Assembly: GCA_002726495.1 (NCBI GenBank)
Contig: PBTH01000060.1
Coordinates: 1 to 40,982, forward strand
Reading direction: 5' to 3'
Length of the DNA: 40,982 bases
Origin: Methanobacteriota archaeon
GTDB taxonomy: Archaea; Thermoplasmatota; Poseidoniia; Poseidoniales; Poseidoniaceae
The position numbers were made by a program, and so were the translations under genes. Each line of letters opens with the position of its first letter. Within the stretch, counting starts at the first letter, position 1. A model generated the notes under the pieces. The model worked only from the letters and a program-made list of their open reading frames with translations. It was not told where the DNA came from and made no database searches. This document shows, piece after piece, positions 15,954 through 23,465 of this stretch.

Positions 15954-18900
15954 TTATTCAATAACGCGAATCTTGTTGTCACATTTCGGACAAGTAAATC
16001 GGAACGGAGGTTCGCTTCCACGAGGAACTCCAAGCCTTGCGTCACATTCAGGACAGTTGACTTTGTTGTCACTGTCAAGACGGCACTCGTTGTAGCCCAA
16101 TTCCGTTTGCTCCTTCTCCTCTTCTTCATCCTCATTCTCTTTCTCATCTTCGGACGAATCTTCATCGCTATTATTACGAGAACGGCGAATCACCATGATG
16201 GCGAGAATCGCTATGAGCCAGCCGAGACCCATTGTCCCGAGAGCCGCAGGTTGACTCACGCTGAGGCCAAGAGGGAAAGCAAGACCATTTGGAGGGAGTT
16301 CCGGGCCTTTGATGTCAACATTTAGAGCAACCGAATCGTCCGTTGTCAAAACCCCCGAACCTAATGATGTGGCTTGGACGACAACCGATGCAGAAGCCGA
16401 ACGTGCTACGTTTGAGGTGAGGGTGAGTTTGAAATCAATGCTTGACCCAGGAGTTAGCGTGTATTCATTGGTGAGTTCACCATCGCTCACTCGCATCCAC
16501 TCAATACGAAGTAAACCAGTATCGGTGCCCATGGTATCCAATTGACCCGTAACCTCAACATTGCCCATATTCTGAAGAGTCACAATGGTGCTGGTTGAAC
16601 TGTCAATTCCGAGGGAAACTTTACCCTCATCAAGAAGAACGGCAACAAGAGAATTATCGGGCCAATACGGTTCCACTTGGTAGCCGACAGATTGTTCAAT
16701 GACAATGTTGCTTCGCATTGAACTAACGGCTCTAAATTCAACAGTCTTCATCCCTGCAGGAGCATCGTTTGCTACGATGCATACCCAAGGTAAGGCATCA
16801 GATGACAATCCAGGAGCGAGCGTTACTGAGGTGGAAAGTCCGCAATCTACACCCACGGAATCGATCGTGAACGTATCAACACCTGAACCGGTATTTGTGA
16901 GAATAATACTCCCATAAACGGACTCACCGGGTTTGGCACTGGCAACATCGCCTAACAAACCGATTTCAGCAGATGCAACGACAGGACGAACGACGACGAC
17001 AAAGGTATCTCCAAGGGCTCCCGTGGATGCTGAGGTGACTAAAATTGCGGTATTGAAACCATCAACTGGTCCACCTGATTTTGTTTCAAGTACAGATACC
17101 ACGACTGTTTTTGTTTCGCCTGAAGACAGAGCGAGCGTGAGGTCGGAGAGTGAAAAGGAATACCAGTTATTGGTTTCTACCGATGATATTTCAATGATGT
17201 ATGTGTCTGCATTCGTTCCGAGATTGGTAATTTGTAACGTAAGGTTGCTCTCGCCTTGTGGGTGAGCATCAATTTCGTATTGAGCGCTGTTGATTACAAC
17301 CTCTTGACGGTCCTCGATAATCAAATCAAGGGCGAGCGAACTTTGAGTTCCACCTTGCCCAAACGACACGGTGATTGCTGTGGTTGAGGGAGTTGCAGAT
17401 AATGATGCTGAAATTGAGAGATTGACCGTGACGGATTCACTGCGACTCAACGTCAATGATGAATCGCTTAATTGGCCATTAACGCTTGATGGAAGCCCAA
17501 GAATACTTGCAGTCAATTCAAGTTCCGAAGTACCGCTATTGATCACTTCAATCGGCAACACCGAAGTTTGACCTGGGGTAATGATAATTCTTCCATCAAT
17601 GGGGCCGACAACGGTGATGTCATCAACTGCGACTGCATTAACATCAACACTCAACGATGCATTCATGCCGCCATAGGTTACAGTGAATTCTTGTTGATGA
17701 ATCCCATAGATTCCGGATGGACCATTGGTATTGACGGTCCAAACGCCAACTTCGCCAGGGGCAACGGTGACCCCAGAAGAGGAAACAAGCGAGGTGGTAA
17801 GATTGGGATGTTGAACCGGGTCGAGGTAAAAGGTGACCTGTTCACTTCCTGTATTGTTGATTCGGACTTCGTAGTCAACACCTTGCTCGGGTATCAGATC
17901 AACGCTTGTTGACGGCCCTGTGAGGGAGAAATTTACCAATTCATCAAAATCAATGAAAAGAGTAAGTAAGCCTCCCGGGATGACTTCGCTTAGCGGCGTG
18001 TCTACGGCGAGGATAACACTGCAACCGTCGGCAGAAGTTGCACTTTGGAAAACCGTAATTGCAATGGGCACTGCAACCACATCTCCGGGTTGTACACCGA
18101 GATTTTGTGGAGAGGGTAGAGCGACCTGGCAAAGAGCACCGGCATAAAGACCAGCAACCCAATTAAGGTCTAAAACACCGTTACCGATGTTTGTAACGTT
18201 GACTTCAGTGAGTGTGGTTTGGCCAGGAAGGAAGAGGTCGCCATGTGATGTGAACGACATACTGAGTTCATTCTCAGCTTCAACTTGAACAACCATGACC
18301 GTCGATGTGGTCACGTTACCGTTTGTTGAACCGATTGTTAATCTAAATCCGTAATAATCAGGAATTGCGTTTGTCGGCACAGAGATATTGAGCGTTACAG
18401 TTTGGCTTGAGCCAGCTGCAAGATTGCTGACTTCGTCATCAACCCACTGGAGGTACCAACCGTTGGGGATGGACCCTCCCATCCCGAAGGCCGATGCTCC
18501 ACTCACTTCCCATGGATAATAGGACATACCAGCCGTTTGGTTGAATACCGTATCATCTGCTGCTTGTTGAAGTTCAAGTTTCACCGAAGACGGGATTGAT
18601 ACTGAATCGTTGCTACCAACGCACACCTCTCCGCTCATCGTTGAATACATAACACATGCTGCAAGATAAGAGCCCTTGAGTGAGGGATGGCTTCCATCAC
18701 CGGTATACAAATCGTAGAATAAATTACCAGACTGAGTCGCATTTGTACCGTTGGCCTCCACAGCATCGTGGATGGTTTTGAACGCAAGACCTACGGGTGC
18801 GATCCAAACTGTATTTCCTGCCGTACTGATGTTCTCAGCATATCTCGTATATCCTTCAGTTAGCCGTTCTTGCATAACGGTAAAGTTTTGATTGATATTG

Positions 18901-19949
18901 TATTGATGCCATTGCGGACTTGTTTCTCCACTTCGCCGCCCCCAAGTCATGAACAGGACCGTTTCAGCTCCTTCGGCCTCAATTTCCGTACTGGCTTCAA
19001 CTGTACCGTTCTTGCTTGCCTGCCAATTGGTATCGTTTGTTGGAAGTGAAGGGATTTGACTCTGATCTTGAAGGACAACATAATCCCAATCGGAGCCGCG
19101 AAGCGAGGTATTCCATTGATCCCCAATGGTCCCGATTTTCTGACGGTGGTCAGCAATAGTCATGCCACCTCCTGTGTTTGCATCAACTGTTCCATTGATG
19201 CCAACGGAATCTACAATATCTTCAACAAGCATTTCAAGGGAGTTTGCAGATGTGTAACTGTTACCGTACATTAACACGCTCAAAGAGGAATTGCTACTGG
19301 AGTTGGTTCCGTTCGTAGAGTTGCCCGTTGAATTGGTTTGATTGGTTGGGGTCGTAGTGTTGGAATGGTTCGCCCACCATCCGGAGAGGTCAGGCTCAAC
19401 TTCCACATCCAGAAGGAATGTATCGGCAAGGCTACCCAAGTTTTCAGCGGTGAAACTCAAACTCAAATTACCACCTGCGAGAGTGGTGGAGAGTGATGAG
19501 CCAACACTTGACAATGAGGGTTGGTAGTAGGGTGCTACGCTAAGATAAACTGTGATTGATGAGTTAATGTTTTGGTCGGGTTCGGTGATGGTCACATCAA
19601 AAGAGCCACTGTCCACTGTTGTAGCACCTTCACCGAGCCGAACGATGATGGTGGTGTTTTTCGACCAGGTAGGGAAGACATTGTCAACCGTTTCATCAAC
19701 TGCTACAATTTCCCAATATGCCGCAAGACCTGAATCATCAATACTCAAATTGTAACTTTCAATACTCGAGCCGTTGTTGTTGATGGTAAGCGTAACATTC
19801 GTTGATTGGCCTGGTTCAAGAATGACATGGCTGGAATCAACCGAAAGATGGATGCTCGGGTCGGCTGATGCGGTCATCACAAGGGGCGATAGCCCTGTGA
19901 GCAAAAGCAAGAGAGTGAAGCCAAGAGCGCGAGCGGAGCGGCTGGACAT
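15954..19949 (-). CDS. Giant exported protein with DUF4886-like SGNH domain and C-terminal zinc ribbon
   Basis: About 1331 aa. After a signal peptide (ALGFTLLLLLTGLSPLVMTASA) come beta-sandwich repeats of the NEW3/CARDB kind (LEPGQSTNVTLTINNNGS and many similar). Inserted near residues 220-500 is an SGNH/DUF4886-like domain, SVLMYGNSYTSANSLEML ... YVVLQDQSQ ... GDGSHPSLKGSYLAA, with nucleophile Ser in GNSY and Asp/His in DGSHPS. A linker packed with N-x-S/T sequons precedes it. Near the C-terminus are a membrane segment (LGTMGLGWLIAILAIMVI), an acidic stretch and a CPEC/CPKC zinc ribbon, which would be cytoplasmic. ATG 19949 is preferred because the hydrophobic signal follows it directly. Confidence 0.85.
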   Translation of the reverse strand: MSSRSARALGFTLLLLLTGLSPLVMTASADPSIHLSVDSSHVILEPGQSTNVTLTINNNGSSIESYNLSIDDSGLAAYWEIVAVDETVDNVFPTWSKNTTIIVRLGEGATTVDSGSFDVTITEPDQNINSSITVYLSVAPYYQPSLSSVGSSLSTTLAGGNLSLSFTAENLGSLADTFLLDVEVEPDLSGWWANHSNTTTPTNQTNSTGNSTNGTNSSSNSSLSVLMYGNSYTSANSLEMLVEDIVDSVGINGTVDANTGGGMTIADHRQKIGTIGDQWNTSLRGSDWDYVVLQDQSQIPSLPTNDTNWQASKNGTVEASTEIEAEGAETVLFMTWGRRSGETSPQWHQYNINQNFTVMQERLTEGYTRYAENISTAGNTVWIAPVGLAFKTIHDAVEANGTNATQSGNLFYDLYTGDGSHPSLKGSYLAACVMYSTMSGEVCVGSNDSVSIPSSVKLELQQAADDTVFNQTAGMSYYPWEVSGASAFGMGGSIPNGWYLQWVDDEVSNLAAGSSQTVTLNISVPTNAIPDYYGFRLTIGSTNGNVTTSTVMVVQVEAENELSMSFTSHGDLFLPGQTTLTEVNVTNIGNGVLDLNWVAGLYAGALCQVALPSPQNLGVQPGDVVAVPIAITVFQSATSADGCSVILAVDTPLSEVIPGGLLTLFIDFDELVNFSLTGPSTSVDLIPEQGVDYEVRINNTGSEQVTFYLDPVQHPNLTTSLVSSSGVTVAPGEVGVWTVNTNGPSGIYGIHQQEFTVTYGGMNASLSVDVNAVAVDDITVVGPIDGRIIITPGQTSVLPIEVINSGTSELELTASILGLPSSVNGQLSDSSLTLSRSESVTVNLSISASLSATPSTTAITVSFGQGGTQSSLALDLIIEDRQEVVINSAQYEIDAHPQGESNLTLQITNLGTNADTYIIEISSVETNNWYSFSLSDLTLALSSGETKTVVVSVLETKSGGPVDGFNTAILVTSASTGALGDTFVVVVRPVVASAEIGLLGDVASAKPGESVYGSIILTNTGSGVDTFTIDSVGVDCGLSTSVTLAPGLSSDALPWVCIVANDAPAGMKTVEFRAVSSMRSNIVIEQSVGYQVEPYWPDNSLVAVLLDEGKVSLGIDSSTSTIVTLQNMGNVEVTGQLDTMGTDTGLLRIEWMRVSDGELTNEYTLTPGSSIDFKLTLTSNVARSASASVVVQATSLGSGVLTTDDSVALNVDIKGPELPPNGLAFPLGLSVSQPAALGTMGLGWLIAILAIMVIRRSRNNSDEDSSEDEKENEDEEEEKEQTELGYNECRLDSDNKVNCPECDARLGVPRGSEPPFRFTCPKCDNKIRVIE

Positions 19950-20004
19950 AGAAAGACCAGCGGGAACCTCTTCATGAGACTTCGGGAAACAAGGGTCACA
20001 AAAT

Positions 20005-21240
20005 TCATGCTTCAAGAAGCGATTTCACCATCTCATCGTCAAGTTGCTCCCAAGGGAAATAATCGTCGTATGGGACTCTGCCGAAATGGCCACCTGAGGC
20101 CGTAATAGAATAAATCGGCTGGTTGAGTTTCAATGTTTGGGCAATCGCAGCAGGTCGGAAGTCAAACACACTTGAGACACGTTGAGTAAGTTCCTGAGGT
20201 GAAAGCGAAGATGTACCGAAGGATTCAACACGCAAACTCACGGGTTCTGCCACACCAATCCCGTAGCCAAGTTGAATTTCGCAACGTTCTGCAAGTCCTG
20301 AAGCAACCACATGTTTTGCAGCCCATCGTAGCGCATATGCAGCAGAACGGTCAACTTTTGAAGGGTCTTTTCCGGAAAATGCTCCTCCTCCATGACGGCC
20401 CATTCCCCCGTATGTATCAACGATAATTTTACGACCTGTCAAACCAGCATCAGCATAAGGACCACCGGGGTCAGCGAATCGGCCAGTTCCGTTGACAATG
20501 ATGTTGCAATCATCGTCTAAAAGTTGAGGAGGAATAGCGTGTTCGATAACCTCCCGTTGAATTTCTGACTGAACAAAGGCATGCTCTTCTTCTTCGGAAC
20601 CATTGAATCTATCCTTGAGCGAAGCATCGTGTTGAATGGCGACGATCACGGTATGAATCCTTTCAATCGCTCCTTGCTCATCGTACTGAACGGTCACCTG
20701 AGATTTGCCGTCGGGTCGGGCCCAAGGAAGGATTCCTTCCTCACGAACGATGGTGAGTCTGCGAGTGATTCGCTGAGAGAGGGCTGCGGCGAGGGGGAAA
20801 TAGCGTCCTTGTAGTTCGTCAAATGCCTCTGTTTCCAAACAAGCGTATCCGAACATGATGCCCTGGTCACCCGCACCTTGTTCCATCCCAGTTCGATTAA
20901 CACCTTGAGCAATGTTTGCAGCCTGTGTCGTGATGTGGACCTGCACATCACAGGTCTCTTTTGAGGTTGCATCCATGCCGATTGAATGCGATGTATAACC
21001 AATGGCTGCGGCAGCATTTCTGGCAATACTTTCGTAATCTGGAACGGTTCCATTGAGAGAGACTTCACCTGCGAGGATGATGATTCCAATGTCATCTTTT
21101 CCCTTTACACATGTTTCAACCGCGACACGGGCATTTGAGTCAACAGCGAGGCAGGCATCAACGATGGCGTCAGAGATGGAGTCGCACAATTTGTCTGGGT
21201 GGCCACTAGTCACCGACTCGGAACTGAAGTAGTGGACCAT
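20005..21240 (-). CDS. metK: S-adenosylmethionine synthetase, bacterial/eukaryotic type
   Basis: Forms SAM from methionine and ATP. The roughly 411-aa protein starts MVHYFSSESVTSGHPDKLCD with the ATP-binding GHPDK motif. It also contains the family blocks GAGDQGIMFGYA and GGAFSGKDPSKVDRSAAYA and the sequence QLGYGIGVAEPVS. These are signatures of the bacterial MetK family; most archaea use a strongly divergent archaeal MAT, so this points to ancient transfer from bacteria. ATG 21240 is chosen because it starts at the family's N-terminus; the frame upstream to 21396 does not resemble MetK. It is divergent from aspS. Confidence 0.95.
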   Translation of the reverse strand: MVHYFSSESVTSGHPDKLCDSISDAIVDACLAVDSNARVAVETCVKGKDDIGIIILAGEVSLNGTVPDYESIARNAAAAIGYTSHSIGMDATSKETCDVQVHITTQAANIAQGVNRTGMEQGAGDQGIMFGYACLETEAFDELQGRYFPLAAALSQRITRRLTIVREEGILPWARPDGKSQVTVQYDEQGAIERIHTVIVAIQHDASLKDRFNGSEEEEHAFVQSEIQREVIEHAIPPQLLDDDCNIIVNGTGRFADPGGPYADAGLTGRKIIVDTYGGMGRHGGGAFSGKDPSKVDRSAAYALRWAAKHVVASGLAERCEIQLGYGIGVAEPVSLRVESFGTSSLSPQELTQRVSSVFDFRPAAIAQTLKLNQPIYSITASGGHFGRVPYDDYFPWEQLDDEMVKSLLEA

Positions 21241-21319
21241 GGTCAATGGCCCCACTGCGCACCTTATGAAGCAAACGCATGGTTCCAGATGAACCGTTTG
21301 CTCACCCACTTCAAAAAGC

Positions 21320-21355
21320 GGGGGCGAATGCTTCATGTTCTCCATCGCTGCCCCC
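21320..21355 (+). other. GC-rich inverted repeat in the aspS leader
   Basis: GGGGGC (21320-21325) can pair with GCCCCC (21350-21355), leaving a 24-nt loop just before the aspS ATG at 21361. If the transcript starts upstream, the hairpin would sit at the ribosome entry site and could modulate translation. Pairing is six G-C pairs only. Confidence 0.3.
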
Positions 21356-21360
21356 CCACC

Positions 21361-22767
21361 ATGACCACTTGGGTTCCAACCGCTTACCGAACACATACCC
21401 TTGGCGAAATCCAGTCACTGGGTGCCGACCTCATCGACCAGACTGTAACAGTTGCTGGATTCATGGAAGCAAATCGTGGCAAGGGCGCCATTTGTTTTGT
21501 TGACCTCAGAGATGGGACCGGGACAACACAAATTTTTCTCAAAGCCGACAACATTGGAGCTGAATCATTGGACACCGTCCAACGCATGACTCGTGAATCT
21601 ACACTCCAGTTCACTGGAACGGTTTCTCTTAAGCGGCCACCTAAGGTCAAAGAAGGCGAACCAACTCCTCCTCCAGCCTATGAAGTCCTAGCAACCTCTG
21701 TTGAGGTCATCGCACGAGCAGAAGCCCCTCTTCCCCTTGGAGTAACCGATACCGTCAACGTTGAACTTGACACTCGTTTGGACAACCGATTCTTGGACCT
21801 ACGACGAGCCCATGTCAACGCCATGTTCAAATTGCGAGGAAAGGTCTTGCAGTTTGGTAGAGAGCATCTCATCACCGAGGGTTTTATCGAAACACATACT
21901 CCTAAGATTGTTGCAACTGCAACAGAGGGTGGTACTGACCTGTTCCCAATGCAGTATTTTGAGACCCCTGCCTATCTCAACCAATCACCGCAACTGTTCA
22001 AGCAATTATGCATGAGCGGGGGATTGGAACGTGTGTTTGAGATTGGACCTGCATTCCGTGCCGAAAAACACGACACTTATCGCCACCTCAACGAATTCAT
22101 TTCCTTTGATATTGAATGCAGTTGGGCCAACGATGATGACGTCATGGGTGTTCTCGAACGGATGCTGCATCACATCTGGAAATCTGTTGCTGAAGAAGAA
22201 GAATCACAAGAGCTAATTGCGACTATCAATGCCTACAGAGCAACGCAAGATGAAGACCCGATTGAGGTCATTGTACCGGAACTCCCATTCCCAAGAATGG
22301 AATATTGTGATGCGATTCGCATCATCAAAGAGAAGGGAGGTACCATTGAATGGGGAGATGATATCGACGCAGAGAATTCAGACCTACTCGCTGAAGACTT
22401 ACCTCAATTCTACTTCCTACCACGTTGGCCTATGTCCCTCAAGCCCTTTTACATCCATCATATTGAAGGTGAAGTTGGAAGCACAAGCGAGCAACTTTCT
22501 CGTGGATTTGACTTGAATTTCGGAAGGGACGAAATGACCTCTGGTGGTCAACGTGAGCACCGAATTGATGTACTCATTGACAACTTGAAAAAGATGGACC
22601 TTGATCCTGAGGAATTTGAATTCTATGTCGCAGGATTCCGTCATGGCGTACCTCCTCACGCAGGGTGGGGCTTGGGTGTTGAACGAATTTTGATGAAACT
22701 GACCGGTGCAAAGAATGTACGTGAAACGGTGTTGTTCCCTCGTGACCGAAAGCGATTCTGCCCTTGA
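21361..22767 (+). CDS. aspS: Aspartyl-tRNA synthetase, archaeal type
   Basis: A class II synthetase of about 468 aa. The N-terminal OB-fold (about 15-125, including VDLRDGTGTTQIFLK) binds the anticodon. The catalytic domain has motif 2 as ERVFEIGPAFRAEKHDTYRHLNEF and motif 3 as GWGLGVERILMKL, ending PRDRKRFCP, as in archaeal/eukaryotic AspRS and unlike AsnRS. Whether it also charges tRNA-Asn cannot be told from sequence alone. ATG 21361 is preferred; ATG 21328 in frame would add 11 residues. A GC-rich inverted repeat covers the region before the start. Confidence 0.93.
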   Translation: MTTWVPTAYRTHTLGEIQSLGADLIDQTVTVAGFMEANRGKGAICFVDLRDGTGTTQIFLKADNIGAESLDTVQRMTRESTLQFTGTVSLKRPPKVKEGEPTPPPAYEVLATSVEVIARAEAPLPLGVTDTVNVELDTRLDNRFLDLRRAHVNAMFKLRGKVLQFGREHLITEGFIETHTPKIVATATEGGTDLFPMQYFETPAYLNQSPQLFKQLCMSGGLERVFEIGPAFRAEKHDTYRHLNEFISFDIECSWANDDDVMGVLERMLHHIWKSVAEEEESQELIATINAYRATQDEDPIEVIVPELPFPRMEYCDAIRIIKEKGGTIEWGDDIDAENSDLLAEDLPQFYFLPRWPMSLKPFYIHHIEGEVGSTSEQLSRGFDLNFGRDEMTSGGQREHRIDVLIDNLKKMDLDPEEFEFYVAGFRHGVPPHAGWGLGVERILMKLTGAKNVRETVLFPRDRKRFCP

Positions 22768-22768
22768 T

Positions 22769-23461
22769 TCAACCGAACAAGAGTAAATATCCAACACCAA
22801 AAACAACGACATCACACAGGGCGTGTGTAATGTACGGCACCCATATACTTCGGTATTTCATGTAAAGCCAACTGAATGCAGCCCCTCCAACAAAGAGTCC
22901 AAAACAAGCGAGCAGGTTGGCCTCAAGAGCAAATCCTAGGAACCAAAGGGCAAAGAAATGGTGAAGTACAAAAATACCTGCTGAAAGGGAGATTGTTGCC
23001 CAGCCTTCACCAAAAAAAACCTCTGCCTTTTCCACAATGAACCATCGGAAGACATATTCTTCTAGAACAGAATTACCAACCGTCCAAAATATTGCTGCAG
23101 CGATGTAGGTGCTTTGGACGGTGAGTCCAAACGGCTCCAGTGTTGAACGGAAGGTGTCACGGTCAACTCGAGACTCTCCGACAAACAACCATGCCATGAT
23201 CATAATGAGGCTGAATACAAGACCAACTGCAAAACCAACTCCCAATCCACCTTGAGTCGGTGGAGACCAAGACAACGGTTTCTTGTCAACATACAGCAAC
23301 CAAACAAGAGGAAGGCCGAGCATCCATAGTTTTGAGACAAACCAGGCGATTTGGCCGAACAAACCATCTCCCGAACCAAAGGATGCAAAAATTGAGACGG
23401 TTGGAGCTATGCCAACGAGAACCAAGGCGAGCAGCGTTTTCCGTTGTGATGAGACTTCCAT
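22769..23461 (-). CDS. CPBP family intramembrane metalloprotease
   Basis: A 230-aa integral membrane protein of the CPBP (Abi/CAAX-protease, RCE1-like) family with about six to seven hydrophobic segments. Signature motifs are LEEYVFRWFIVEKAEVFFG (EExxxR, near residue 120) and the later HH pair in FVLHHFFALWFLG. Family members cleave prenylated or other membrane proteins, and substrates here are unknown. ATG 23461 gives a good start; the upstream gene ends 4 nt before it on the same strand, so the two are probably co-transcribed. Its stop is one base from the convergent aspS stop. Confidence 0.88.
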   Translation of the reverse strand: MEVSSQRKTLLALVLVGIAPTVSIFASFGSGDGLFGQIAWFVSKLWMLGLPLVWLLYVDKKPLSWSPPTQGGLGVGFAVGLVFSLIMIMAWLFVGESRVDRDTFRSTLEPFGLTVQSTYIAAAIFWTVGNSVLEEYVFRWFIVEKAEVFFGEGWATISLSAGIFVLHHFFALWFLGFALEANLLACFGLFVGGAAFSWLYMKYRSIWVPYITHALCDVVVFGVGYLLLFG

Positions 23462-23465
23462 AAAA

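Noticed and set aside
21241..21396. N-terminal extension of MetK to 463 aa
   Set aside because: The added 52 residues do not resemble MetK and overlap the aspS leader; the family N-terminus begins at 21240.
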